Shown piece after piece: positions 1 through 8,309 of a stretch of DNA of 35,326 bases. The notes under the pieces are model-generated. The model was not told the origin of the DNA. It did not search any database and saw nothing but the letters and a program-made list of their open reading frames with translations. Made by a program: the position numbers and the translations under genes. The stretch is taken from the NCBI GenBank assembly GCA_009777845.1, contig WRLD01000031.1, positions 1 to 35,326 on the forward strand. The letters are read 5' to 3'. Position 1 is the first letter of the stretch, and every line of letters begins with the position of its first letter. The DNA is from Defluviitaleaceae bacterium. GTDB taxonomy: Bacteria; Bacillota; Clostridia; Lachnospirales; WQUN01.

Positions 1-2
1 TG

Positions 3-272
3 TCGTTGGAATATGACAAGCCAAGCGATATGCGTGAAAAATTCGATTTTGCGAGCTTTGGCATAAGATATGACTTTGTAAAGGACTGCGACTATACCCA
101 CGAGCTTCAAGCCAAAACAAACAAGCTGCTTGTTTCCATAAAATCGGGGGAGCTGTTTAATTCGATATGTGATTCAGTAAAGGAATATTACCCAGATAAG
201 GGCGTAACGCAAAATACGGTTTCCTTTGTGGAAAGCCGCTGTTTGGAGTTTTTGAAGCCGTTGGTGGGGTAA
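3..272 (+). CDS. 3' end of an unrecognised gene (partial)
   Basis: The reading frame is open from the left edge of the window to the TAA at 270-272, so this is probably the C-terminal 89 or so residues of a longer protein whose start lies outside. A TTG at 6 could start a short protein, but no ribosome-binding site can be judged this close to the edge. The segment is soluble, mixed charged and aromatic, with no membrane helix or motif that I recognise, and it ends in FLKPLVG. No terminator hairpin follows before the promoter at 310. I do not assign a function. Confidence 0.5.
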   Translation, partial: SLEYDKPSDMREKFDFASFGIRYDFVKDCDYTHELQAKTNKLLVSIKSGELFNSICDSVKEYYPDKGVTQNTVSFVESRCLEFLKPLVG

Positions 273-309
273 CAATATAGCTGTTTATCAAAATACTTTC
301 AAAAAATCA

Positions 310-338
310 TTGACGATATTTGACAACTTCCATATAAT
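310..338 (+). promoter_or_regulatory. Sigma-A-type promoter of the ABC transporter operon
   Basis: TTGACG at 310-315 and TATAAT at 333-338 are separated by 17 bases. Transcription would start near 345, leaving a leader of about 60 bases before the ATG at 406. That is too short for a T-box, which is a common control of Trp-type transporters in Firmicutes. Confidence 0.7.
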
Positions 339-405
339 GCTCGGTATGCTTCACAATAACGTAAATATACCGCACAGGTATAATCCCAGAAAGGAAAGAT
401 TAGAA

Positions 406-1518
406 ATGAAAAGAATTTTAGTAGTTTTAACGCTCCTAGCAGTCGCGCTTTTTGCAGGCTGCCGCGACACTAGCACCGACATCTCCGACATAAACACCCC
501 CGACACAGCCAACGGAACACAACAAACACCAGCAACACCCGAAACGCCCGAAACACCAGTTGACACCGTAGCTATCGACACGCCAGCAGTTACAGCAACA
601 TCACCATCAGCAATTGTACCCACGTCACAGACCTTTAACATAGGCATACTGCAAATTATCGACCACCCTGCCCTTGACGCGGCGCGTGAGGGCTTTATGG
701 AAGCACTTAGCGACCATGGCATAACCGCTAGCTACGACTACCAAAACGCGGCAGGCGACGGCTCTATCTTGATGACGGCGGCAGAAAGATTTGTCAACAA
801 TAGCGTTGACCTTGTACTGGCAATCGCTACGCCAAGCGTGCAAACCATGGCAGGCGCAACGACTACGATACCCATCGTGGGTACGGCGATTACCTCATAC
901 GAGGTAGCAGGCGTTATTGACAGCAACGAAGCGCCAGGCACGAACGTAACAGGCTCGTCAGACCTAAACCCGATACCACGCCAAATTGATATAATAAAAG
1001 AATTTGTGCCGCACCTAGCGACACTCGGTATTGCGTACAACTCGTCTGAGGACAACTCCGTTTTCCAAATGGAGGACGCTAAGGCATACGCCGAGTCTAT
1101 CGGGCTTACCGTAGTGACAAGCAGTGTTGTGGCAGTAGCGGACGTACAGCAGAACATGCTTTCGCTTGCAAGCGGCGTAGATGCAATATGGCTTCCTACC
1201 GACAATACCCACGCCAACGCTATGCCTATAGTCGGCGAGGTTTCTATTGACACCGGCGTGCCAGTTTTCCCAGCGGAGGAATCTATGGTTCGCGGCGGCG
1301 GAATAGCTACGCTTGGCATTGACTATACACAGCTTGGCTACGAAGCAGGAAGAATGGCGTATGAAATTCTAGCGGAGGGCAAGGACCCCGCAGAAATGCC
1401 TATTCGCTTTGGTATGGACGTAGGACTTACGTACTTTATCAACGGCTATATGGCAGACCAATTAGGGCTTACCGTTCCCGAGCGTTTGGTAGAATATGTC
1501 TGGAATCCTGAGGAATAA
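406..1518 (+). CDS. ABC transporter substrate-binding lipoprotein, TrpX-like
   Basis: Extracellular solute-binding lipoprotein of the ABC_sub_bind (TrpX/YqiG-like) family, 370 residues. The ATG at 406 is chosen because AAAGGAAAG sits just upstream and the protein then begins with a classic lipoprotein signal: MKR, a hydrophobic stretch, and the lipobox FAGC with Cys19 as the lipidated residue. A Thr/Pro/Asp-rich linker (about residues 20-75) tethers the domain to the membrane. The periplasmic-binding-like fold follows (FNIGILQIIDHPALDAAREG, then IPIVGTAIT and the C-terminal GIDYTQLGYEAGRMA motif). A permease and an ATPase gene follow directly. Relatives are predicted to bind tryptophan or other aromatic compounds, but the ligand here cannot be read from the sequence. 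An ATG further upstream at 358 would destroy the signal peptide. Confidence 0.88.
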   Translation: MKRILVVLTLLAVALFAGCRDTSTDISDINTPDTANGTQQTPATPETPETPVDTVAIDTPAVTATSPSAIVPTSQTFNIGILQIIDHPALDAAREGFMEALSDHGITASYDYQNAAGDGSILMTAAERFVNNSVDLVLAIATPSVQTMAGATTTIPIVGTAITSYEVAGVIDSNEAPGTNVTGSSDLNPIPRQIDIIKEFVPHLATLGIAYNSSEDNSVFQMEDAKAYAESIGLTVVTSSVVAVADVQQNMLSLASGVDAIWLPTDNTHANAMPIVGEVSIDTGVPVFPAEESMVRGGGIATLGIDYTQLGYEAGRMAYEILAEGKDPAEMPIRFGMDVGLTYFINGYMADQLGLTVPERLVEYVWNPEE

Positions 1519-1532
1519 TTCGGAGGTCAACA

Positions 1533-2471
1533 ATGGCTGTCTTGCAGTTTATAAGCTCTAATTCCGCGATTATTCAAGGAGCGGTATCTCTCGGCTTAAT
1601 CTTCTCTATTATGTCAATCGGCGTTTTTATTACGTTCCGCGTGTTGCAAATGCCCGATTTAACCGTAGAAGGCTCGCTTCTCTTAGGTGCGGCTATGACT
1701 GCGCGGCTTATTTCCCAAGATGTCAACCCCTTTGCGGCTACCCTAGCGGCAATCCTTGTTGGCTGTGCCGCAGGGTTTGCCTCTGGGTTTCTGCATACCA
1801 TGTTCAAAATCCCCTCGATACTCGCGGGGATTTTGACTATGGTTTCCTCGTATTCCATAGCCATAAGAATTATGGGAACGTCAAATATCCCCTTGCTTCC
1901 GCGTAGGGTTGTTTCCATTTTTACCTTTTTGCAGGAGCTGGAGGGCATGGAAAGGGCTTATGCGGTGCTAATTGTTAGCTTCGCGGTGGTACTAATCGTG
2001 TGCTGCTTGGTCTACTGCTTTATGGGTACGGAGTTTGGCTCGGCGTTACGCGCCACTGGAAATAACCAGCAAATGGTAAGGGCGCAGGGCATAAATACCA
2101 ATATTATGATTATCGCCTGCCTTATGCTTTCCAACGGGCTTGTAGGGCTTGCGGGTTCGATTTTGGCACAGTATCAAGGCTTCGCTTCCGTAGATATGGG
2201 CGCAGGAACAATTGTATACGGCTTGGCGGCGTTGATTATCGCCGAGGTTCTTTTCCCTGTACGCAGGTTTTGGACGCGGCTTATTTCTATTGTTATCGGC
2301 TCGATTATTTATCGGCTAGTGATTGCTTACGCGCTTAGCGTAGACTTTATGCCGTCCACCGACCTTAGACTGGTTACTGCCACACTTGTGGCGTTCGCGC
2401 TTGTTTTGCCGCTTATTCGTGAGAAAATTGTGAAAATGTTTAAAAAGCTATACAAGAGGGGGGCGGCTTGA
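1533..2471 (+). CDS. ABC transporter permease, TrpY-like (BPD_transp_2 family)
   Basis: Integral membrane permease of 312 residues with about eight to nine hydrophobic segments. It belongs to the branched-chain/ribose-type permease family that pairs with TrpX-like binding proteins. Recognisable segments are the first helix followed by FRVLQMPDLTVEGSLLLGAA, typical of this subfamily, and the cytoplasmic loop GSALRATGNNQQMVRAQGIN, the likely contact with the ATPase. The start has a strong site, GGAGGT, seven bases upstream. The gene begins 14 bases after the lipoprotein gene and its TGA overlaps the ATG of the ATPase gene, so the three are translationally coupled. Confidence 0.88.
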   Translation: MAVLQFISSNSAIIQGAVSLGLIFSIMSIGVFITFRVLQMPDLTVEGSLLLGAAMTARLISQDVNPFAATLAAILVGCAAGFASGFLHTMFKIPSILAGILTMVSSYSIAIRIMGTSNIPLLPRRVVSIFTFLQELEGMERAYAVLIVSFAVVLIVCCLVYCFMGTEFGSALRATGNNQQMVRAQGINTNIMIIACLMLSNGLVGLAGSILAQYQGFASVDMGAGTIVYGLAALIIAEVLFPVRRFWTRLISIVIGSIIYRLVIAYALSVDFMPSTDLRLVTATLVAFALVLPLIREKIVKMFKKLYKRGAA

Positions 2472-3268
2472 TGTTAAAAGTAGAAGATGTCCATATTACC
2501 TTTGAAGCGGGTACGCCCATTGAAAAGCACGCCTTGCAAGGCGTTTCGCTTAGCTTGGAGCAGGGCGACTATGTCACCATTATTGGCGGCAATGGCGCAG
2601 GGAAAAGCACATTTTTGAATACCACGGCAGGGACATTGTTTCCCACTATGGGAAAAATTACCGTAGACGGCGTGGACGTTACTTATATGCCCGAATATAA
2701 ACGCGCAAGGTACTTTGGGCGCGTGTTCCAAAATCCGCGCGCAGGTACGGCCACAGATATGTTTATCGAAGAAAATCTCGCGCTTGCGTACCGCCGCGGC
2801 AAGCGGCGGAGCATGTTCCGCTGGCATATTTCCAGTAAGGAGCGTAGCTTTTTCAGAGAACGCCTTGCCACGCTCGGGCTTGGGCTAGAGAATAGGCTGA
2901 CGGACAAGGTTGGCTTGCTTTCGGGCGGTCAACGGCAGGCGTTGTCGCTGTTGATGGCGACACTGATTGAGCCAAGGGTCTTGCTGTTAGACGAGCATAC
3001 CGCCGCGCTCGACCCAAAAACTGCCATAATCGTGCTAGAGCTAACCAACAAGCTAGTGCAGGAACACAACCTCACCACGCTAATGGTAACGCACAACATG
3101 CGCGACGCACTTACGCACGGCAACCGCATAATGATGATGCACAAGGGCAGAATAATTCTTGACGTAAAAGGCGAGGAAAAGGCAAACTTGACCGTAGCCG
3201 ACTTGATGAAAATGTTTGAAACGGCGAGCGGCGAGGAAATGCTGTCGGATAGAATGTTGTTGACGTAG
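2471..3268 (+). CDS. ABC transporter ATP-binding protein, TrpZ-like
   Basis: Cytoplasmic ATPase subunit of 265 residues. Walker A is GGNGAGKST, the Q-loop lies in GRVFQNP, the signature is LSGGQRQ, Walker B is VLLLDEHTAALDP and the switch His is in VTHNMRDA. The ATG at 2471 overlaps the permease TGA by one base; a TTG three bases earlier would add one residue. A G-rich ribosome-binding site (AGGGGGG) lies upstream. Walker B is followed by DEHTAALDP rather than DEPTSGLDP, which is common in this subfamily. Third gene of the transporter operon. Confidence 0.9.
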   Translation: MLKVEDVHITFEAGTPIEKHALQGVSLSLEQGDYVTIIGGNGAGKSTFLNTTAGTLFPTMGKITVDGVDVTYMPEYKRARYFGRVFQNPRAGTATDMFIEENLALAYRRGKRRSMFRWHISSKERSFFRERLATLGLGLENRLTDKVGLLSGGQRQALSLLMATLIEPRVLLLDEHTAALDPKTAIIVLELTNKLVQEHNLTTLMVTHNMRDALTHGNRIMMMHKGRIILDVKGEEKANLTVADLMKMFETASGEEMLSDRMLLT

Positions 3269-3278
3269 GAGAGGTTTT

Positions 3279-3947
3279 ATGACGTACGAAGTATTAAAAA
3301 ACGACCCCCAGGTGCGCGCATATATCGAGGCTGGAAACGACGCTATGAAAGCGTTGGGCTATACGGAGCATTGCTTTCCGCATTTGTGCCTTACTGCGGA
3401 AACTGCCGCGGAGATTTTGCGTGAGCTTGGACATTCACAGGAAGTAATCGAGCAGGCAAAAATCGCAGGGCTTTTGCACGACATAGGAAACATGGTAAAC
3501 CGCACCTTTCACCCTGCAAGCGGCGCGGAAATAGCCCGAACCATTCTGGAACGCTACGGCATGGACTACAGGAGCATAGGCGTAATTTGTAGCGCGATTG
3601 GCAACCATGACGAAAAAACAGGCAAGCCAGTAAATATCCCGTCCGCCGCCATAATTATTGCCGACAAGTCGGACGTAAGGCGCGACCGCGTACAAGAAAC
3701 CTGCATGGAAAAAATCGCCGCGGATATTCACGATAGGGTAAATTACGCGGTCACACGCTCGGAAATTATGGTGGTCGAAAGCCCCAAATCGCCCATAATA
3801 AGACTATGTCTTGACCTCGATGTCGAGTTTACGCCCGTTATCGACTATTTTGAAATTTTTCTCGCTCGTATGGTAATGTGCCGCCGCGCCGCCGCTTTTT
3901 TGGGCGCGGAGTTCGAGCTTGTTATAAATGGCGCGAAAATTATTTGA
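3279..3947 (+). CDS. HD-domain phosphohydrolase
   Basis: Predicted metal-dependent phosphohydrolase of the HD superfamily, 222 residues, cytoplasmic. The metal-binding signature is visible: an upstream His (CFPHLCLTAE), the HD doublet in LLHDIGN, a second His region in IGNHDEKTGKP and the distal Asp in IIADKSD. The start is preceded by GGAGAGG and lies 10 bases after the ATPase gene, so it is probably the last gene of the transporter operon. Substrate unknown: such proteins act on nucleotides, second messengers or other phosphoesters. The stop codon overlaps the -35 element of the downstream infC promoter. Confidence 0.8.
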   Translation: MTYEVLKNDPQVRAYIEAGNDAMKALGYTEHCFPHLCLTAETAAEILRELGHSQEVIEQAKIAGLLHDIGNMVNRTFHPASGAEIARTILERYGMDYRSIGVICSAIGNHDEKTGKPVNIPSAAIIIADKSDVRRDRVQETCMEKIAADIHDRVNYAVTRSEIMVVESPKSPIIRLCLDLDVEFTPVIDYFEIFLARMVMCRRAAAFLGAEFELVINGAKII

Positions 3948-3972
3948 CAATGGCAATTCCATGTGATAAAGT
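3944..3972 (+). promoter_or_regulatory. Promoter of the infC-rpmI-rplT operon
   Basis: TTGACA at 3944-3949 and an extended -10 (TGA then TAAAGT, 3967-3972) are separated by 17 bases. The -35 overlaps the TGA of the upstream HD gene. Transcription would start near 3979, giving a leader of about 265 bases before infC. Confidence 0.6.
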
Positions 3973-3978
3973 ATCTAC

Positions 3979-4243
3979 CGAAAGCAGAAGTGCCACTTCT
4001 CACCCTCGTGCCGCGTGTTGCGTGCTACAGGGTTAGGGACTGTTAGTAGCTTGCTTGGCTAACAACTCCCTATTCAAACTACTCTCATAGTCAAGTGTGA
4101 AAAATATGCGAAGCGGATTTTTTTGCACTAGCCATGGGTTAGGTGTTTGTTTGTTGGCAGGCTTTTGCAGTCTGCTTTTTTTGTGTGTATCTATACGCCT
4201 TAGCAGACCCTAGCAGACCTTCGCAGAAAAGGAGTGAATCAGT
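3979..4243 (+). ncRNA. infC leader, candidate L20-type ribosomal-protein leader
   Basis: This 265-base stretch between promoter and infC has no gene but clear structure. GGGA (4036-4039) plus TGTTAG (4041-4046) pairs with CTAACA (4059-4064) plus TCCC (4067-4070). Further down an intrinsic terminator (4157-4182) sits ahead of infC, and two AGCAGACC repeats (4202-4209, 4212-4219) can pair with its 3' arm. In low-GC Gram-positive bacteria this operon is controlled by binding of L20 to such a leader, causing premature termination. Position, length and attenuator fit; I have not matched it to the published consensus base by base. Confidence 0.55.
4157..4182 (+). terminator. Attenuator hairpin in the infC leader
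   Basis: GCAGGC (4157-4162) pairs with GTCTGC (4170-4175), with one G-T pair and a seven-base loop, followed directly by seven T. It lies about 60 bases before infC in the same transcript, so it is an attenuator and not the end of an upstream unit. Confidence 0.7.
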
Positions 4244-4828
4244 ATCACCGACTTAATGATTAACGAGCAAATCAGGGACCGTGAGGTACGGCTCATTGAT
4301 ACGGACGGCGCGCAGCTTGGTATTGTGCCAGGTCGCGATGCGCAAAAACTTGCAGATGAAAAGCGTTTGGACCTAGTAAAAATTTCGCCTACGGCTAAGC
4401 CGCCTGTGTGCAAAATCATGGACTATAGCCGTTTCCGCTTTGAACAATCAAAAAAGGAAAAGGAAGCGCGAAAAAAACAACGCACAATCGACATCAAGGA
4501 AATACGCCTTTCGCCAAACATTGACACCCACGACATAAATGTAAAGGTAAAAAAAGCCGCCGAATTTTTAAAGGGCGGCGATAAGGTAAAAATATCCATT
4601 CGCTTCCGTGGGCGCGAGCTTGGCCGCACGGAGGTGGGACACGTTATCTTTAATGACCTAACACAACAGCTCTCTGAGTATGGCAATGTCGAAAAACCGC
4701 CAAAAATGGAAGCAAGGTCTATGGCTATGTTTATGGCACCAAAAACACAAGCCGAAAGAGATAAGCAGGAAAAGGAAAAGGCTGAAAAAGCGGAAATAAA
4801 AACAGAGGAGTTGAAAGCAGATGCCTAA
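4244..4828 (+). CDS. infC: Translation initiation factor IF-3 (probable ATC start)
   Basis: IF-3 binds the 30S subunit, keeps it apart from 50S and checks start-codon pairing. The N-terminal domain begins around [16 protein letters not shown] and the C-terminal domain holds the conserved [14 protein letters not shown] and FRGRELGR motifs; a Lys/Glu-rich tail ends the protein (194 residues from this start). The ATG at 4256 is 21 bases from the only good ribosome-binding site, GGAG at 4231-4234. The in-frame ATC at 4244 is nine bases from it and gives (M)TDLMINEQ, resembling the SDLMINEQ start of clostridial IF-3. Rare start codons (AUU, AUC, AUA) are a known trait of infC and allow IF-3 to repress itself. 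First gene of infC-rpmI-rplT. Confidence 0.9.
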   Translation: MTDLMINEQIRDREVRLIDTDGAQLGIVPGRDAQKLADEKRLDLVKISPTAKPPVCKIMDYSRFRFEQSKKEKEARKKQRTIDIKEIRLSPNIDTHDINVKVKKAAEFLKGGDKVKISIRFRGRELGRTEVGHVIFNDLTQQLSEYGNVEKPPKMEARSMAMFMAPKTQAERDKQEKEKAEKAEIKTEELKADA

Positions 4829-5018
4829 AATCAAGACAAAAAAAGCCGCCGCCAAGCGGTTTAAGATAACGGGTACAGGCAAGTTTAAGCACCCGAAAGC
4901 CAACAAGGGCCACATTCTCACAAAAAAATCGCCAAAACGCAAAATGGGGCTTAGAAAAATGGCAATGGTAGACAAAACAAACGAAGCGGCAGTACGTGCA
5001 ATGTTGCCCTACGCGTAA
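4821..5018 (+). CDS. rpmI: 50S ribosomal protein L35
   Basis: Small basic protein of 65 residues, the usual L35 length, with the family pattern [20 protein letters not shown] and a basic middle segment ([16 protein letters not shown]). It is part of the large subunit. The ATG lies inside the last codons of infC (eight-base overlap), with GGAG about 10 bases upstream, so translation is coupled to infC. Confidence 0.96.
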   Translation: MPKIKTKKAAAKRFKITGTGKFKHPKANKGHILTKKSPKRKMGLRKMAMVDKTNEAAVRAMLPYA

Positions 5019-5045
5019 GCACACAATTAAAGGAGTTGAAATACT

Positions 5046-5396
5046 ATGGCTAGAATAAAAGGCGCGGTAAACGCCAGAAAAAGACATAAGAAAACATTAA
5101 AACTAGCAAGAGGATATTTTGGAGCAAAAAGCAAGCAATATCGCGCGGCGAAGCAAGCCGTAATGAGAGCAATGGCGGCGGCGTTTGCAGGTCGTAAGCA
5201 AACAAAGCGCGAATACCGCCGTTTGTGGATTACACGCATAAACGCGGCGGCACGCGAGCATGGTCTTAGCTACAGCAGATTTATGAGCGGACTGAAAAAA
5301 GCAGGCGTGGACATAAACCGCAAAATATTGGCAGAAATGGCAGTAAATGATAGCGTGGCGTTCTCGAAGCTAGCAGAAATGGCACGCGCGGTGTAG
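5046..5396 (+). CDS. rplT: 50S ribosomal protein L20
   Basis: Protein of 116 residues, the normal L20 length, starting [20 protein letters not shown] and carrying the conserved [13 protein letters not shown] segment. It binds 23S rRNA early in assembly and, in many Firmicutes, also binds the leader of its own operon, which would be the RNA at 3979-4243. GGAG lies upstream of the ATG. Last gene before the terminator at 5423. Confidence 0.97.
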   Translation: MARIKGAVNARKRHKKTLKLARGYFGAKSKQYRAAKQAVMRAMAAAFAGRKQTKREYRRLWITRINAAAREHGLSYSRFMSGLKKAGVDINRKILAEMAVNDSVAFSKLAEMARAV

Positions 5397-5422
5397 CAAT
5401 TAAGCGAATTAACAGCACCTTG

Positions 5423-5452
5423 GGGAGGGTTAATAATAACCTTCCCTTTTTT
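5423..5452 (+). terminator. Intrinsic terminator of the infC-rpmI-rplT operon
   Basis: GGGAGGGTT (5423-5431) pairs over nine positions (one G-T) with AACCTTCCC (5438-5446) around a six-base loop, followed by six T. It lies 26 bases after the rplT stop codon. Confidence 0.9.
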
Positions 5453-5536
5453 GTATATTTAGAGCAGACTTTACAAATAATATGAAATGTTAGAAATTTT
5501 GTTTTATGAAATCTAATCGAACAAGGAGGAATAAAT

Positions 5537-6082
5537 TTGAAAGCGACAGGAATCGTTAGAAGAATCGACGACCTCGGAAGGGTTGTAATTCCAAAGGAAA
5601 TACGCAGAACACTAAGAATAAGAGAGGGCGACCCGTTGGAGATTTTTACCGACAGGGAGGGCGAAATTATTTTAAAGAAATATTCCCCAATCGGTGAGCT
5701 GGGTAATTTTGCCAAGGAATATGCGGAAACTCTGTCACAAACCTCGGGACATATTACATGTATCGTTGACAAAGACCAGATTATCGCTGTTTCGGGCGGC
5801 GCGAAAAAGGAATTTTTGGACAAAAATATTTCACCCGCGCTAGAACGCACCATAAACCAACGCAACGCCGTGGGCGCTACGCGCTCGGACACGTCATTTG
5901 TCCCCATACTGGACGAGGACGACCCAAGCACCTACAGCAACCAGTATATCGCGCCGATTATCGCCGAGGGCGATGTCCTCGGGGCGGTAGTCCTGCTCTC
6001 GCCCGACAAGAAAATGGGCGAGGTCGAAAGCAAGCTCGCGCTTAATGCCGCAAATTTCCTTGGGAAGCAGATGGAGCAGTAG
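5537..6082 (+). CDS. spoVT: Stage V sporulation transcriptional regulator SpoVT
   Basis: SpoVT is a DNA-binding regulator that modulates forespore genes late in sporulation. The first 50 residues are an AbrB/SpoVT-type swapped-hairpin domain (ATGIVRRIDDLGRVVIPKEI, then RIREGDPLEIFTDREG). The rest, to residue 181, is the GAF-like domain (GHITCIVDKDQIIAVSGGAK). Length and the two-domain architecture match SpoVT and exclude AbrB, which is about 95 residues. The start is TTG at 5537 with AGGAGG eight bases upstream; no ATG is near. The gene stands alone after a terminator. I see no convincing sigma-G promoter in the 84 bases upstream. Its presence argues that the organism forms spores. Confidence 0.93.
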   Translation: MKATGIVRRIDDLGRVVIPKEIRRTLRIREGDPLEIFTDREGEIILKKYSPIGELGNFAKEYAETLSQTSGHITCIVDKDQIIAVSGGAKKEFLDKNISPALERTINQRNAVGATRSDTSFVPILDEDDPSTYSNQYIAPIIAEGDVLGAVVLLSPDKKMGEVESKLALNAANFLGKQMEQ

Positions 6083-6105
6083 GGCGTAATGTAATAAAAA
6101 AATGA

Positions 6106-6321
6106 TGGAACGCGGATTTAAAGGGCATGGAACGCGGATTTTCGCGGATTTGGCGGATTTACGCGGATTCTTTCGGACGTGTTTTTAAAATCGTGTAGTC
6201 CGCATAGTACGGTGGGTGTTTCCTTAGTTTTGAATGAAAGCGAGAAAAAATCCGCGAAAATCCGTTAAATCCGTGAAAATCCGCGTTCCATGCCTTTAAA
6301 ATCAGTTAAATCCGCGTTCCA
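6106..6321. repeat. Nested GCGGATTT-type palindromic repeat
   Basis: Fills the gap between spoVT and purC. The outer arms are TGGAACGCGGATTTAA (6106 onward) and its near complement ending at 6321. Inside lies a second, longer copy starting GGCATGGAACGCGGATTTTC, whose arms are degenerate 9-bp repeats (CGCGGATTT, GGCGGATTT, ACGCGGATT). It looks like one element inserted into another of the same family. The ends of spoVT and purC converge here, and I see no ordinary terminator, so the hairpin may serve as one. Confidence 0.8.
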
Positions 6322-6375
6322 TAAATTTATTCACAAAGGTGCTGTCCATATGAAGCACGCCAAGAAATCAACGCA

Positions 6376-7053
6376 CTACAGAACGTACCCACCCAGCTCC
6401 ATAGGCCCTACCGCCGCACCATTTCGATAAACCCTCAGACAGCCTGCGGACACCTCGTCAATCAACATTACCTCGCCATTGCTGTTTTTTCCAAATTCAA
6501 ATTTCAAATCGTGAAGCTCTAGCCCTTTTTGTGACAAATCGTCGGCGAGCAGCTTTGCGATTTTTTTTGTGAGCGCGGCGCAGGTGTCGTACTGCTGCTC
6601 GCTCATTATTTTCAGTGCGGCTAGGGCTTCCCTTGTCACAGGCGGGTCTTGGCGCGCGTCGTCCTTTATTGTCGCCTCGACCAAAAAGCCCAAGTCCGCG
6701 CCTTTTTCTACATATTCTCCATAACGCCGCACAAAGCTGCCGTCCGCCTTGCGGCGGCAAATAAACTCCATCCCCTTGCCAAAAATTTCCGCAGGAATTA
6801 CTTGCATTTCCGCTTTTTCTAAATCGCTGGAAATATAATGCGTGGGTACGCCCTTTTCTTTTAGCAGCTCGAAATAGTATACAGAAAGCCGCAGAGATTC
6901 CCGACCAAGCCCCGATATGCTAAGCCCGACGGTGTTCTCGCCTGGGTCAAAAACGCCGTCCTTGCCCGTCGCATCATCTTTTAGTTTCAATGTAAGCGTA
7001 CCATTTGTATTTTCGTATACGTTTTTTGTTTTGCCCTCATAAATTAGCTTCAT
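6376..7053 (-). CDS. purC: SAICAR synthetase
   Basis: Phosphoribosylaminoimidazole-succinocarboxamide synthase joins aspartate to CAIR using ATP. The protein has 225 residues, near the 230-240 usual for the family. It opens with KLIYEGKTKNVYE, has the LKLKDDATGKDGVFDPG stretch that binds ATP, and the C-terminal LIDEVSAGCLRVY, the family EVS/DE motif (usually followed by PDSSR, so the downstream residues diverge). The ATG at 7053 overlaps the purD TGA (ATGA); an earlier ATG at 7092 lies inside purD and has no support. Last gene of the purine cluster. Confidence 0.93.
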   Translation of the reverse strand: MKLIYEGKTKNVYENTNGTLTLKLKDDATGKDGVFDPGENTVGLSISGLGRESLRLSVYYFELLKEKGVPTHYISSDLEKAEMQVIPAEIFGKGMEFICRRKADGSFVRRYGEYVEKGADLGFLVEATIKDDARQDPPVTREALAALKIMSEQQYDTCAALTKKIAKLLADDLSQKGLELHDLKFEFGKNSNGEVMLIDEVSAGCLRVYRNGAAVGPMELGGYVL

Positions 7054-8300
7054 AAAACACCTATGTCCTTCCTGTAGAATAAATTTGTGCATTTGATTTT
7101 TTTAATGTCGCTGTAAAGCTGTGTTTGTGCGGTTTTCATGGCTTCCGCCTTGCGAGCGGCGAGCAAAACCCGTCCGCCCTTGGTGACAAAGCCCGCTTCG
7201 GTTTTTTCCGTACCGCAGTGGAAAAGCATGGTTTCGTTTTCCAGTTTTTCCAAGCCGCTAATCGGCGCGCCTGTTTCGTACTCGTTCGGGTAGCCCTTGG
7301 AAGCCAAAATTACGCCCAAAACGGCGCAATCGCTCCAGGAAATTTCTGGCTCTCTGCCCTCAATCACGTCCATGAAAATGGCGAAAAGGTCGCTTTCCAA
7401 GCGCGGCAGAATTACCTCCGTTTCGGGGTCGCCGAAACGCGCGTTAAATTCGATTACCCTCGCGCCGTTTTTGTTGGCGATTAGCCCAGCGTACAAAATG
7501 CCCGTAAACGGCCGCCCCTCGTCAACCATTGCTTGCGCAGTAGGCAACAAAATTTCCGTGCGCGCCATTTCGACTATTTCGTCACTTATTTGCGGTACAG
7601 GCGAATACGCGCCCATGCCGCCTGTATTCGGGCCTTGGTCGCCGTCAAACGCGCGCTTGTGGTCTTTGGCAATCACCATGGGGTAAACCCTCGTGCCGTT
7701 CACAAACGCCATGTACGAAAATTCCGTTCCCGACAAAAATTCCTCAATTACAACGGTACTGCCCGCCGCGCCAAAACGCTTGTTTTGCAGCATTTCTGCC
7801 AGTGCGGCGTACGCCTCGTCATGGTCGGCGGCAATCACCACGCCCTTGCCCTGCGCCAAGCCGTCCGCCTTTAGCACAAAAGGCGGTCGGCGGTGGCTTA
7901 TATATTCCGCGGCAGTGGCATAATCTGTAAAAACCTCGTATTCCGCCGTGGGAATATTGTACTTTTTCATAAGCTCTTTTGCGAACGACTTACTGCCCTC
8001 GATAATGGCGGCGTTGGCGCGCGGTCCGAAAATCGTAAGCCGCTCGCGTTCAAAATAGTCAACAATGCCGTCAACCAGCGGAGCCTCGGGGCCTACTATG
8101 GTTAGCGTGATTTCGTTATTTTTGGCGAACGCCGCAAGCCCCGAAAAGTCGGAAATTTTTATGTCAACGGCTTCCGCTACGTCGCACATGCCAGCATTGC
8201 CAGGCGCGGCGTAGATTTTTTCCACCGCGCACGATTGCGACAGCTTCCACGCAATGGCGTGCTCCCGTCCGCCGCCGCCGATTATTAAGACTTTATTCAT
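7050..8300 (-). CDS. purD: Phosphoribosylamine-glycine ligase (GAR synthetase)
   Basis: Ligates glycine to phosphoribosylamine with ATP, the second step of purine synthesis. The protein has 416 residues, the normal size. The N-terminal GARS domain begins VLIIGGGGREHAIAWKL, the ATP-grasp domain has PFVLKADGLAQGKGVV and the catalytic region ARFGDPETEVILPRL, and a C-terminal GARS domain follows. It starts nine bases after purH behind a GGGGGC site and overlaps purC by four bases. Confidence 0.95.
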   Translation of the reverse strand: MNKVLIIGGGGREHAIAWKLSQSCAVEKIYAAPGNAGMCDVAEAVDIKISDFSGLAAFAKNNEITLTIVGPEAPLVDGIVDYFERERLTIFGPRANAAIIEGSKSFAKELMKKYNIPTAEYEVFTDYATAAEYISHRRPPFVLKADGLAQGKGVVIAADHDEAYAALAEMLQNKRFGAAGSTVVIEEFLSGTEFSYMAFVNGTRVYPMVIAKDHKRAFDGDQGPNTGGMGAYSPVPQISDEIVEMARTEILLPTAQAMVDEGRPFTGILYAGLIANKNGARVIEFNARFGDPETEVILPRLESDLFAIFMDVIEGREPEISWSDCAVLGVILASKGYPNEYETGAPISGLEKLENETMLFHCGTEKTEAGFVTKGGRVLLAARKAEAMKTAQTQLYSDIKKIKCTNLFYRKDIGVL

Positions 8301-8309
8301 AATTGCCCC

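Noticed and set aside
345..405. T-box or other riboswitch ahead of the TrpX-like gene
   Set aside because: The leader is only about 60 bases after a good promoter, with no T-box motif or terminator.
351..1319. Long minus-strand frames opposite the lipoprotein gene
   Set aside because: They overlap a gene with a clear lipobox, promoter and operon partners; they have no recognisable domain and no site for translation start.
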